Shown one piece after another: positions 16,654 to 25,305 of a stretch of DNA of 64,000 nt (the first letter of the stretch is position 1; the number at the start of each line of letters is the position of its first letter). This DNA is from JBMNFI01 sp050949225 (GTDB lineage: Bacteria > Bacillota > Dehalobacteriia > UBA4068), in assembly GCA_050949225.1 (NCBI GenBank), contig JBMNFI010000002.1, positions 124,001 through 188,000 of the forward strand, in the 5' to 3' direction. Under the pieces are notes generated by a model. The model ran no database searches. It saw only the letters and a list, made by a program, of their open reading frames with translations, and was not told the origin of the DNA. Made by a program: the position numbers and the translations under genes.

Positions 16654-16786
16654 GACCTTTTAGGATTTTTTATAAAAAAACATGTTTTTTGAATTTGCCT
16701 CTATAGATATAAGAGTATTAAAGAGGACGAATATATGATAAATATAAAATTTTTTGTTATTATTCTGTCGGTAAATAAAAGGGTCT

Positions 16787-16824
16787 AAAAAAATGCCGTT
16801 TGCGTCTGTCCGCAAACGGCAAAA
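16787..16824 (-). terminator. terminator of the SLH-metallophosphoesterase gene
   Basis: GCCGTTTGCG (16795-16804) and CGCAAACGGC (16811-16820) form a 10-bp stem with a 6-base loop. Read on the minus strand it is followed by seven T. Confidence 0.92.
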
Positions 16825-16884
16825 GCAGTATCTTTAATTAAAAGAATGAGTAACAATCGGGAAAAGGCAAAGTGGTTGTTTTTA

Positions 16885-19314
16885 TTAATTATGAGTTATT
16901 GTGTAAGTATCAACAACCTTTCCCGTAGCATCTTTAGTTGTGATGAGCAACTGTTTGTTATCAATTGAAAGTATGGAATAGACCATCTTATTAGTAACTG
17001 TTTTAGCCAGATAATCATGATTAACAGGGGCATAGAATTTGGGGCCAGAGATGGACATGATTTGAATAATACCTCCATTGTTGCTGATCTGAGCGTTTTT
17101 CATCGGATATGTGCGGGAATATGAATGTTGGTGTCCGCAAAGGAGTAAATCAACATTTTCTTCTTCCATAATAGGCAGATAATATTCCTGAATAGTAAGA
17201 GCCCTTTGGATATCTTTACCGTCATCTGAAACAGAAAAGATAGGGTGATGGAACATCATGATTTTCCATTCTTGTGCAGCTGCTTGCACCAAGTCCTGTT
17301 TTAACCACTCGGAAAAGAGGGCGGCATTTGCTTCATTCCCCATCAGGTTACTGTCCATGACGATAAAATGGGCATTGCCATAATCAAAGGAATAAAAGTT
17401 TTTCTCGAAATTGTGCGGGCCATTTTGGGGTAAATTGAAAAAATCATAGTTTGTTGTATCATGATTACCTACGGCCACCATTACGGGTAAGGACGCAAAG
17501 CTATTGTCAGCTGCCTCATAGAACTTTTCCCATTCTACCTTATTATTGTTTTGATTTATTAAATCACCACCGATTAACAAAAAATCAGAATTGGTGGTTG
17601 TGATTGACGATTCTAAAAGATTACCCCATTGACCATAATCACCGATTTCCGGTATAGCTTGTGTATCACTCATAAATAGGAAGTTAAATTTGTTAAGATC
17701 CGCCTTTGGGGTGGTGAAAGTGAACCAGTTCCCCCAGGCTCCATCTGTCCCTATGCGATAGGCGTATTTGGTGTCAGATAAAAGATCAGACATGACCGCC
17801 TGATAAACCCGGTAATCCGAGTCATCGGTAGTTACCATTTGTAATGGTGTTTCGCACAGCTGGTCGGCGGGCAACTGGTTTTTAAATGTTTCAGGGATAA
17901 ACTGTACTCGTTGTAGTGTATTTGTGTGCACCATCCGCAGTCGCAGATTCATGTTGCCATCATTTGTAAAGGAAAGAGCAAATTGGTCAGCTGTTTTAGC
18001 AGGATTTACAGCAGGTGTTTTATTGGAAAACAGCATATATTCGATCAAGGTATAAGATATTTTTGCAGCCTCTCCCCTTGTTGTGTAACCCTGGGGAGCA
18101 AAGAGATTGTCTCCTCTTCCCTCCAGGAAACCTGCCTGCTGCATTTTTTGAATAGAAGTGCGAGCGTAATCACTGAATTTGTGTTGATCTTTAAAGGTGC
18201 TGGCTTGTTGTCCTAAAATTATGTCAATATTGACAGCCTCAGTAAAGCGGTCTAGAATGACGGCCATTTGTTCTCTGGAAATTTTTTCATTAGGCTTGAA
18301 GCTTCCATCAGGAAAACCTTTAATAATGTTGTTAGCGGAGGCCCATGCAACATATTTGTAGAACCATTGGTCCTTTTTCACATCAGAAAAGTCTAATCCG
18401 AATGATTTGTCTAAAGGCAGGTCATCCAAACTCTCACAAAGTATTTTGAGAAATTGTCCACGAGTAACCGAATCCTTGGCACCAAAAATACCATTGCCGT
18501 AACCGTTGACAATTTTACGTGCTTTTGCAAAAGAGATATATTTTTTTGCCCAGTGATTGTCAATGTCTATAAAAGAGTTAGACATAGGGGTTAAAGTAAA
18601 GGAAGAAAATTGAGAACATAAGGCCTGAAAACTTTGTTGATTTTCAAGATAGGCGGAGGCTTTAAGGGGAATAAATTGTTCCTTCTGATCATAGGTTCCA
18701 ATAACAATATTCTCGATTGCTTCATTATATGCTGCATAGGGGAAGGCGATTTGGACATATCCGCCTAATGTAGAAATCCTCTCATCTCCCGCAAATATTT
18801 TTATAAAATAGGTGGCTAAAGGGGTATTGGAATTTTGAGGAGTTGTTTGTGCTTTTTTTTCGATGCTAATGCTGTAATCAGTGTTATCGTTCAGTTTTAA
18901 AGTGGCTAGTTGTTCCTTATTTAAGGTGACGCTGCCAATTTGACAGTCAAATGTTACCTTATCTATTTCGGCTTCAATTAATTTTGTCAAGACTTCAGCG
19001 GTAAAAGATAACTCGCCAATGTTGGGACTTTCTCCTCCTTCTAAGACTAAGTGTAAAATTAGTTCACGCTGTCCCTCTCGATGGTTTTTGATATTTGATA
19101 AAACTCCGGTAAGCTCATTGGCAGAAATTGGAGCAGACAGGGTGTCTTGATCTTGTTCTCCATGACAAATAACCTCAACATAAACAGGGCCGGACTCTGT
19201 TTTAGATGATAAGGTGTTTTTGCTGTCAGCATAACCAACAGTCGTGAAAATCGCCAAAAACATTGTGACAAGTAAAACAGTAGATAAAATTTGTTTAAAA
19301 GAGATGGTCTTCAT
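16885..19314 (-). CDS. SLH-domain protein with C-terminal metallophosphoesterase
   Basis: An 809-residue exported protein. A signal peptide (residues 1-~29) is followed by a ~200-residue beta-rich region, then three SLH repeats (~245-420: FIDIDNHWAKKYI, FSDVKKDQWFYKYVAWA, FSDYARTSIQKMQQAGF) that anchor to the cell wall. A short purple-acid-phosphatase-like Fn3 stretch precedes a calcineurin-type phosphoesterase with MSDTQ, GGDLI, GNHDT, FHHPIFS and GHQHSYSR, which provide the two-metal site. It probably hydrolyses phosphate esters at the cell surface, perhaps for phosphate scavenging; the substrate is unknown. Strong AGGAGG site and own promoter and terminator. Confidence 0.88.
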   Translation of the reverse strand: MKTISFKQILSTVLLVTMFLAIFTTVGYADSKNTLSSKTESGPVYVEVICHGEQDQDTLSAPISANELTGVLSNIKNHREGQRELILHLVLEGGESPNIGELSFTAEVLTKLIEAEIDKVTFDCQIGSVTLNKEQLATLKLNDNTDYSISIEKKAQTTPQNSNTPLATYFIKIFAGDERISTLGGYVQIAFPYAAYNEAIENIVIGTYDQKEQFIPLKASAYLENQQSFQALCSQFSSFTLTPMSNSFIDIDNHWAKKYISFAKARKIVNGYGNGIFGAKDSVTRGQFLKILCESLDDLPLDKSFGLDFSDVKKDQWFYKYVAWASANNIIKGFPDGSFKPNEKISREQMAVILDRFTEAVNIDIILGQQASTFKDQHKFSDYARTSIQKMQQAGFLEGRGDNLFAPQGYTTRGEAAKISYTLIEYMLFSNKTPAVNPAKTADQFALSFTNDGNMNLRLRMVHTNTLQRVQFIPETFKNQLPADQLCETPLQMVTTDDSDYRVYQAVMSDLLSDTKYAYRIGTDGAWGNWFTFTTPKADLNKFNFLFMSDTQAIPEIGDYGQWGNLLESSITTTNSDFLLIGGDLINQNNNKVEWEKFYEAADNSFASLPVMVAVGNHDTTNYDFFNLPQNGPHNFEKNFYSFDYGNAHFIVMDSNLMGNEANAALFSEWLKQDLVQAAAQEWKIMMFHHPIFSVSDDGKDIQRALTIQEYYLPIMEEENVDLLLCGHQHSYSRTYPMKNAQISNNGGIIQIMSISGPKFYAPVNHDYLAKTVTNKMVYSILSIDNKQLLITTKDATGKVVDTYTITHN

Positions 19315-19386
19315 AATAGATCCTCCTAAAAGCAGCAGAAAGAAACATGTGAATTTATTGTTGATACAGAATAAAATCTTAGAAAT

Positions 19387-19415
19387 AGTATATAATTCAT
19401 CCTCTGTTTTGTCAA
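19387..19415 (-). promoter_or_regulatory. promoter of the SLH-metallophosphoesterase gene
   Basis: On the minus strand, TTGACA (19415-19410) and TATACT (19392-19387) have a 17-base spacer, 73 bases upstream of the ATG. Confidence 0.8.
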
Positions 19416-19461
19416 TTTATGGTGCAGGACTGTGGCATAAAGTATTATTTATTTTTAGGTG

Positions 19462-19491
19462 TTGACAAATTGCCCGTTTACGGCATATAAT
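19462..19491 (+). promoter_or_regulatory. promoter of the hydG leader
   Basis: Consensus TTGACA (19462-19467) and TATAAT (19486-19491) have an 18-base spacer. They direct transcription toward hydG through a structured leader. Confidence 0.85.
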
Positions 19492-19497
19492 GTTTGT

Positions 19498-19650
19498 AGA
19501 ATACAACTATTCATGTTTTGTGAGCGTTGCTTGCATAATGTGAGAATAAGAATATTAACTGACGAAGAAGTATGATCTGATTCGAAAGGCTTTTAGCTAA
19601 GCATTCTTGCTTAGGCAGTTCCTTTTGGCGATCAGTCAAAAGGTTTTTTT
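19498..19650 (+). promoter_or_regulatory. attenuator/riboswitch-like leader upstream of hydG (unidentified class)
   Basis: A ~150-base leader ends in a terminator: CCTTTTG (19621-19627), loop, CAAAAGG (19637-19643), seven T. The left terminator arm can pair instead with AAAGG (19585-19589). That alternative belongs to a longer stem including CTGAT (19577-19581) with ATCAG (19631-19635) and an inner hairpin GCTAAGC/GCTTAGGC (19596-19615). Mutually exclusive terminator and antiterminator folds are the hallmark of transcription attenuation. It does not read as a T-box, TPP or SAM element, and I cannot assign a known class. Confidence 0.6.
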
Positions 19651-19680
19651 GTTTTTATGAAAGAGAAAGGGGGCAAGGCA

Positions 19681-19897
19681 ATGAAACGAGCGACCGTTAG
19701 CAGTGCTATATCAAATGAGCCAAATGTTTTCCAAGGGATAGTTAAGTGTCTCTGTTGATGCTAGCGATTTGGCGCTCATTTCTTTGACCGTAGTATCGAA
19801 AGTAGATATTATTAATAGTTTAACAGGAAAGTTGGATGAGTTAAAGAGCGTATCAGTTCAAACAACTGCTGCTCTAAATGGTGTAGATGTAGGATAA
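19681..19897 (+). pseudogene. decayed TM1266-like iron-only hydrogenase system regulator
   Basis: The frame starts well (AAAGGGGGC site, ATGAAACGAGCG, giving MKRATVSSAISNEPNVFQG) but stops after 25 codons. In the +1 frame the sequence continues as ALISLTVVSKVDIINSL then TGKLDELKSVSVQTTAA. This matches the C-terminal half of the small ACT-like TM1266 family, typically SLVVDGTTDEINALTGKL. The middle of the ~80-residue protein (the IIGRMGIPY block) is missing. TM1266-like genes commonly sit beside hydG in Clostridia, which supports the assignment. I infer a frameshift plus an internal deletion. Confidence 0.6.
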
Positions 19898-19970
19898 AAA
19901 TTTGATCATGAATAGTTGTGCTGTGTTGAAAATATTACCGAAAATATTATTATTTCAGGAGGAGAGACTA

Positions 19971-21365
19971 ATGAAATACTATGGATATGACAAACCTTTT
20001 ATCGATCATGATTATATTGAAGAGCTGTTGGAAAAAGGCCAACATCCTGATGATCAGGAAATCAGCAGAATTTTGGATAAGGCCGACAGTTTTCAAGGCC
20101 TGACACATCAGGAAGTAGCGGCTTTACTGTGTACAGATAAAAAAGAACATCTCGAGAGGATTTTCGAGGTGGCGGGCAAAATCAAGCATAGGGTTTATGG
20201 GGATAGAATTGTGATGTTTGCTCCTTTATATATTAGTGATTATTGCATTAATAAATGTTTATACTGCGGCTTTCGCAGTGATCATGAATATGAGCGGACA
20301 AAATTATCCCTTGATGAAATACGGGAAGAAGTTCGTCTGTTGGAGGCAATGGGTCATAAACGTTTGGCACTGGAGGCGGGTGAGGATCCTCGGAATTGCC
20401 CCATTGATTATGTGCTTGATGCCTTGAAAGCTATTTATGAAATTAAATTTGATAATGGGGATATCAGAAGAGCCAATATCAATATAGCAGCCACTACTGT
20501 TGAAGATTATCGTAAATTGCATGAGGCAGGCATCGGCACGTATATTCTCTTTCAGGAAACATATCATCGTCCTACGTATGAAAGAGTACATGTTGCAGGT
20601 CCTAAGAGTGATTACTTTTACCATTTGACAGCCTTTGACCGTGCACAACAGGCTGGCATTGATGATGTGGGTGCCGGGGTACTTTTCGGTTTATATGATT
20701 ATCGCTTTGAAGTTATTGCTATGATGATGCATGGTGAACATTTAGAAAGAGAATATGGAGTTGGTTTTCATACTATTTCCGTGCCACGTATTCGTGAGGC
20801 GGACGGAGCAGACTTTTCAGTGGCAGAATATATTCCCACTGACGAGGACTTCTTGAAACTGGTAGCAATTTTGCGTTTGGCTGTTCCTTATACAGGAATG
20901 ATTATCTCTACACGTGAGTCTGTGGAAATGCGCAAAAAGCTGATCTCGATTGGCGTATCACAGGTTAGCGGGGGGTCAACTGTTGAAGTTGGCGGCTACA
21001 GTAAAAGGGAAAATAATTCTTCCCAATTTGAGGTTGTAGATTCTCGCCCCAGTTCAGAGATTATTGATTGGTTAATGGATGAGGGGGTCGTGCCGAGTTT
21101 TTGTACGGCTTGCTATCGTAAAGGGCGTACCGGCGATCGTTTTATGCGCTTGGCAAAAACAGGCAACATTAAAAACATTTGCCTGCCAAATGCTTTAATG
21201 ACCTTGGTTGAATATGCAGAGGATTATGGCGATGAAGCATTTAAAGAAAGAACTGATCGTCTGATTAAAAAACAGCTGCCGCAGATAGATAGTGATGCTA
21301 TGCGTGAGCAGACAGCGGATTACATTGCTCGCATCAGAGCCGGTGAAAGAGATCTTTATGTTTAG
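19971..21365 (+). CDS. hydG: HydG, [FeFe]-hydrogenase H-cluster radical SAM maturase
   Basis: A 464-residue radical SAM tyrosine lyase that makes the CO and CN ligands of the H-cluster. The SAM cluster motif is C92-x3-C96-x2-C99 (YCINKCLYC). The second, C-terminal cluster motif is C378-x2-C381-x22-C404 (CTACYRKGRTGDRFM), which separates HydG from ThiH. Start chosen at MKYYGYDKPF behind an AGGAGGAGA site; a longer frame would add 23 unrelated residues. hydE, hydF and the hydrogenase are not in the window. Expression is probably governed by the upstream leader. Confidence 0.96.
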   Translation: MKYYGYDKPFIDHDYIEELLEKGQHPDDQEISRILDKADSFQGLTHQEVAALLCTDKKEHLERIFEVAGKIKHRVYGDRIVMFAPLYISDYCINKCLYCGFRSDHEYERTKLSLDEIREEVRLLEAMGHKRLALEAGEDPRNCPIDYVLDALKAIYEIKFDNGDIRRANINIAATTVEDYRKLHEAGIGTYILFQETYHRPTYERVHVAGPKSDYFYHLTAFDRAQQAGIDDVGAGVLFGLYDYRFEVIAMMMHGEHLEREYGVGFHTISVPRIREADGADFSVAEYIPTDEDFLKLVAILRLAVPYTGMIISTRESVEMRKKLISIGVSQVSGGSTVEVGGYSKRENNSSQFEVVDSRPSSEIIDWLMDEGVVPSFCTACYRKGRTGDRFMRLAKTGNIKNICLPNALMTLVEYAEDYGDEAFKERTDRLIKKQLPQIDSDAMREQTADYIARIRAGERDLYV

Positions 21366-21397
21366 ACCTAAAACTTCTTAAATATATATAAACTTAC

Positions 21398-21430
21398 AAA
21401 GAAACGCACGGATTTCCGTGCGTTTCTTTA
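21398..21430 (+). terminator. terminator of hydG
   Basis: AAAGAAACGCACGG and CCGTGCGTTTCTTT form a 14-bp stem with loop ATTT; the T tract lies within and after the right arm. Confidence 0.9.
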
Positions 21431-21433
21431 TAA

Positions 21434-21916
21434 GTTGGCGAAAACAAGGATGTATTTGCTATGTTTAGCTCGTTATTAATTCCTAATAGAGGGGTGTGTT
21501 TTTACGATAGACTCTACCTATATAGTAGTGTGTCGTCTCTTAATTAAGGATTATAAAGGTACTGATCCCGGTTGGGTAAACTTGCCCCTTGCAAGTATTT
21601 TATCAAAAGCTTAGAAATTAACAAGAGGTTTTTAATAACGAACCAAAACAATGGGGAATATTTTAACTCTTTGTAATTTAATCTCGACAAAAAAGAGGAC
21701 AGTAGAAGATAAAAAGGACATTGCCGCAACAATTATCGATTGCCATTTGACTTTATGCGGTTCGGATTGGCTTGGCAAACAATTATCATATAGATCCCAT
21801 TGAATTTTTAGGGCTGCTCTTTTAAAGTGAAGTTATATGCTTTTAGTTATTGCAGCATCCAAGATGATTATCTTAAAAAAAACAGATGATGACAAATAAT
21901 GACAAAATAAAGGATA
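21434..21916. other. non-coding stretch between hydG terminator and the Mn2+ riboswitch promoter
   Basis: About 480 bases without a convincing gene. A 62-codon frame on the minus strand has no ribosome binding site and no recognisable motif. The sequence looks like degenerate former coding DNA, but no family could be recognised. Confidence 0.5.
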
Positions 21917-21945
21917 TTGACAAAAGTGCTTAGTCATTATATGAT
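21917..21945 (+). promoter_or_regulatory. promoter of the riboswitch-controlled P-type ATPase
   Basis: TTGACA (21917-21922) and TATGAT (21940-21945) are separated by 17 bases, about 35 bases upstream of the riboswitch core. Confidence 0.85.
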
Positions 21946-21980
21946 TATGAATGAAAAATAAATATGTTATGCTTTTGTAT

Positions 21981-22104
21981 TAAAGGGGAGTAGTTTTAAT
22001 ATATCATCAACAATCCCGATTACTTAGTAATCTGGTGATATGTGCCGTTATTCCGGTTACAAGACTTTTAATATAGCCCGGTTGGCTATATTAAAAGTCT
22101 TTTC
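21981..22104 (+). promoter_or_regulatory. yybP-ykoY (manganese) riboswitch
   Basis: The leader carries the conserved AAAGGGGAGTAG segment and the ATCATCAACAATCCC block of the yybP-ykoY family, followed by a hairpin (GATTAC/GTAATC) and GGTGATATGTGCCG. It ends in a very strong terminator hairpin, AAGACTTTTAATATAGCC (22061-22078) with GGCTATATTAAAAGTCTT (22084-22101). Manganese stabilises this class and in lactococcal yoaB activates a P-type ATPase, the same gene type that follows here. The identification is by consensus recall, not covariance scoring. Confidence 0.8.
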
Positions 22105-22131
22105 TAATATAATAGTAATAAGGAGTGTAAG

Positions 22132-24771
22132 ATGAAGCAATATTTTAATAAAACAAAAGAAGAAGTTCTTCAGGAATTTAATGTAGACAAGCAGGGCTTA
22201 TCCGATAAACAGGTTGCAGAAAATCTTAAACGATACGGACTGAATGCTTTGCAGGAGGAAAAAAAGGCTTCTGTCTTACAGATTTTTATGGGGCAGTTTA
22301 AGGATCTGCTGGTTGTCATTTTAATTGTGGCTGCCATTATCTCTTTTATCTCAAATAGCAGTGAAAGCACAATTGTAATTCTTGCGGTAATTGTTTTAAA
22401 TGCCGTACTTGGCACAGTGCAGCACTTTAAAGCGGAAAAATCTTTAGAGAGCCTAAAGGCCCTTTCGTCACCTATCGCAAAAGTGTTTCGTAATAATATT
22501 AAGATGGAAATCCCCAGTAGCGAAATTTTGCCGGGCGATATTATTCTTTTGGAGGCCGGCGATTTAGTGGTTGCCGATGGGCGTATTTTGGAAAACTTCT
22601 CCTTACAGGTTAATGAAAGTTCTTTAACTGGTGAGTCGGAAGGTGTTTATAAAATCGATGAAGCTATCAATCAAGATCAGGTTCCGTTAGGCGATCAAAT
22701 CAATATGGTTTTTTCCGGTTCTTTGGTGACTTATGGTCGAGCGATCGTACTGGTTACGGCTACCGGTATGCAAACAGAGCTGGGGAAAATAGCGGCTTTG
22801 ATGAACGCTACGAAAGAAAAGAAAACACCTCTGCAGATCAGTTTAGACAATTTCAGTAAAAAACTGGCTATCTTAATTATGCTTATCTGCGTGATTGTTT
22901 TTGCTTTGAGCATTTACCGTGAGATGCCGATTATTGATGCTATGATGTTTGCGGTAGCCTTAGCAGTGGCCGCTATACCGGAGGCCCTGGGTTCGATAGT
23001 TACTATCGTTTTGGCGATGGGAACGCAAAAAATGGCTAAGGAAAATGCTGTTATTAAGGAATTAAAGGCCGTGGAAAGTTTAGGCTCGGTTTCCGTTATT
23101 TGTTCTGATAAAACCGGTACTTTGACACAAAACAAAATGACTGCCCAGAAGGTCTTTGTTGATGGACAGGTCTTAGATGGTGAGGATTTAAAAATTACTG
23201 AAAATCCTGCACACAAATATCTGATAGATGCGGCCGTTTTAGCCAATGATGCTACAGTAGCGGAAGGAAAAGAAATTGGTGATCCAACGGAGCTGGCTTT
23301 AGTTGTGCTGGCACGTAAGCTTAATTTAGATGAAAGCATCTATCGTAACGAATGTTTACGTCATGCCGAATTGGCTTTTGATTCCGAGCGTAAATTAATG
23401 AGCACCCTACATAATGTAGAGGGGAAAACTATGATGTTTACCAAGGGTGCTTTGGATGTCTTATTACAGCGTTCCACACATATTGCCACCTCTAAAGGTA
23501 AAAGACTTCTTACCGAGGCGGACAGGAACTTTATCCTCAACACCAATAAATGGTTGTCAGGACAGGGCTTGAGGGTTTTATCTTTTGCGTATAAAGAGTG
23601 TAATGGGACTTGTAGCTTGTGTTTAGAGGATGAGAAAGAGTTAGTCTTTTTAGGTTTGATTTCCATGATGGATCCACCGCGGCCGGAATCTGTTCAGGCC
23701 GTTGCTGATGCTAAAATGGCCGGGATCAAAACGATAATGATCACCGGTGATCACAAGATTACCGCAACAGCGATTGCGCAACAAATAGGTATTTTTGATG
23801 AAGGCGATATCGCCATTGAAGGGCGGGAGATAGATGCTCTTTCCAACGCTGAGCTGGATAAAAAACTATCACATATCTCCGTTTATGCGCGCGTCTCTCC
23901 GGAGCATAAAATCCGCATTGTGGAGGCCTGGCAAAGATGCGGCAATATTGTGGCAATGACCGGGGATGGGGTCAATGATGCGCCGGCGCTGAAAAAGGCG
24001 GATATTGGTGTTGCCATGGGAATCACCGGGACCGAGGTTTCAAAGGATGCTTCAGCGATGATTTTGGCTGATGATAATTTCGCAACGATTGTTAAAGCGG
24101 TAGCTAATGGACGAAACGTTTTTACTTCTATTAAAAATGCTATTCAATTTTTGCTCTCCGGCAACACTTCCGGTATTTTAGTGGTATTATACGCTTCATT
24201 GGCCGCATTACCTGTGCCCTTTGCGGCGGTACATTTATTGTTTATTAATTTGGTGACAGATAGTTTACCTGCGCTTGCTATAGGGATGGAGCCACCTTCA
24301 GGGCATTTGCTTAAACAAAAACCCAGAAATCCTAAACAGGGGATTTTAAACAAGGATTTTTTAAGAAAAATTTTGGTGCAGGGTGCGATCATAGGTTTTT
24401 TTACTCTCATGGCATATTATATGGGATTGAGGCAAGGTGGAGCGGCTTTGGCAACTACCATGGCTTTTTCAACTTTAACTTTAGCACGCTTGTTTCATGG
24501 CTTTAACTGTCGCAGTGATAAATCCATGCTGCGGTTAGGAATTCGTTCCAACTTGTCTAGTTTATGGGCATTTTTAGCCGGCTTTGTTATTCTGCATGCG
24601 GTTTTATTTGTGCCGATGCTGCAGAAGCTGTTTTTGGTACAACCTCTTAACAATACGCAGCTGTTATTTATCTATTTATTTGCTTTTTGTCCTACTTTGA
24701 TTATTCAGTCTTATAAGGTTGCTAAAGAGGCTTGGGAAGGCAGCAAAAGTTCGTATCCAGCTTCGGGATAA
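22132..24771 (+). CDS. P-type cation-transporting ATPase (PII, Ca2+/Mn2+ type)
   Basis: An 879-residue P2-type ATPase. It has an N-terminal cation_ATPase_N segment, actuator motif LTGESEG, phosphorylation site ICSDKTGTLTQ (Asp326), a KGALDVLL nucleotide-binding segment, MITGDH, and TGDGVNDAPALKKADIGVAMG, plus about ten membrane helices. The helix 4 motif is PEALGSIV in place of the PEGLPAV seen in many SERCA-like pumps. The upstream yybP-ykoY riboswitch argues for manganese (or calcium) export. GGAG site 7 bases before the ATG. It is monocistronic. Confidence 0.9.
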   Translation: MKQYFNKTKEEVLQEFNVDKQGLSDKQVAENLKRYGLNALQEEKKASVLQIFMGQFKDLLVVILIVAAIISFISNSSESTIVILAVIVLNAVLGTVQHFKAEKSLESLKALSSPIAKVFRNNIKMEIPSSEILPGDIILLEAGDLVVADGRILENFSLQVNESSLTGESEGVYKIDEAINQDQVPLGDQINMVFSGSLVTYGRAIVLVTATGMQTELGKIAALMNATKEKKTPLQISLDNFSKKLAILIMLICVIVFALSIYREMPIIDAMMFAVALAVAAIPEALGSIVTIVLAMGTQKMAKENAVIKELKAVESLGSVSVICSDKTGTLTQNKMTAQKVFVDGQVLDGEDLKITENPAHKYLIDAAVLANDATVAEGKEIGDPTELALVVLARKLNLDESIYRNECLRHAELAFDSERKLMSTLHNVEGKTMMFTKGALDVLLQRSTHIATSKGKRLLTEADRNFILNTNKWLSGQGLRVLSFAYKECNGTCSLCLEDEKELVFLGLISMMDPPRPESVQAVADAKMAGIKTIMITGDHKITATAIAQQIGIFDEGDIAIEGREIDALSNAELDKKLSHISVYARVSPEHKIRIVEAWQRCGNIVAMTGDGVNDAPALKKADIGVAMGITGTEVSKDASAMILADDNFATIVKAVANGRNVFTSIKNAIQFLLSGNTSGILVVLYASLAALPVPFAAVHLLFINLVTDSLPALAIGMEPPSGHLLKQKPRNPKQGILNKDFLRKILVQGAIIGFFTLMAYYMGLRQGGAALATTMAFSTLTLARLFHGFNCRSDKSMLRLGIRSNLSSLWAFLAGFVILHAVLFVPMLQKLFLVQPLNNTQLLFIYLFAFCPTLIIQSYKVAKEAWEGSKSSYPASG

Positions 24772-24852
24772 TGGTAGCACTTTGAATCCTTATAAGGTTT
24801 GTAGATCTTAAACAGTTTACGAAGAGCAAAAAAGCGGAAGTTTTAAATGTTC

Positions 24853-24881
24853 TTTACATATCAAGTTTCCTTTGCTATAAT
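24853..24881 (+). promoter_or_regulatory. promoter of an orphan small transcript
   Basis: TTTACA (24853-24858) and TATAAT (24876-24881) have a 17-base spacer in an intergenic region. No gene follows before a terminator. Confidence 0.65.
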
Positions 24882-24887
24882 GATTTA

Positions 24888-25020
24888 CGGCAAATATCGT
24901 AATAGAAATAGAAATAGTTATCAAGACTTCTATTGCTAATTACTATAGTGGTTAGGAGTTATATTATAAGCATATAAGACAAGCTTTATTAAAAAAATAA
25001 AGCTTGTCTTTAACTTTTTT
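24888..25020 (+). ncRNA. candidate small RNA ending in a strong terminator
   Basis: From the predicted start near 24888 the transcript would run ~125 bases to a hairpin, AGACAAGCTTTATT (24978-24991) with AATAAAGCTTGTCT (24996-25009), then a T-rich tail. No open frame with a ribosome binding site lies inside, although TTAGGAG occurs at ~24952. The body contains ATAGAAATAG repeats able to pair with CTATTGCTA. It is not obviously 6S RNA or a known riboswitch. The RNA is inferred from promoter and terminator only. Confidence 0.45.
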
Positions 25021-25150
25021 GCACAGTTTAACATATTTTTTCATAAGTAATATTACAGTACTCTAATGAATAGTTTTAAAGAAAATCCGGAGAAGATGTA
25101 GGTTGAAAAATAATTTCCATTAATAATTTCCATTATTAGTTAAATGACTA

Positions 25151-25179
25151 TTGACATTTTTTATTTCGCCGTATATAAT
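25151..25179 (+). promoter_or_regulatory. promoter of the coiled-coil protein gene
   Basis: TTGACA (25151-25156) and TATAAT (25174-25179), both perfect consensus, have a 17-base spacer. The ~120-base leader before the ATG contains no obvious terminator. High expression is expected. Confidence 0.88.
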
Positions 25180-25305
25180 CATATTCACATATTACATAAT
25201 ACGTATAGCCTAAAATGCAGAAACGTCTTTATTTGTTGATAATATAGCTTTTTAGGTTTTTATATGAGCAAAAATAAATTTATATAATGTTAGGAGTTGT
25301 TGATA

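Noticed and set aside
19498..19650. T-box or TPP riboswitch upstream of hydG
   Set aside because: No T-box GGTGG antiterminator sequence and no TPP CTGAGA/ACCTGA elements.
21544..21732. 62-codon frame on the minus strand upstream of the riboswitch
   Set aside because: No ribosome binding site or family resemblance in a degenerate region.
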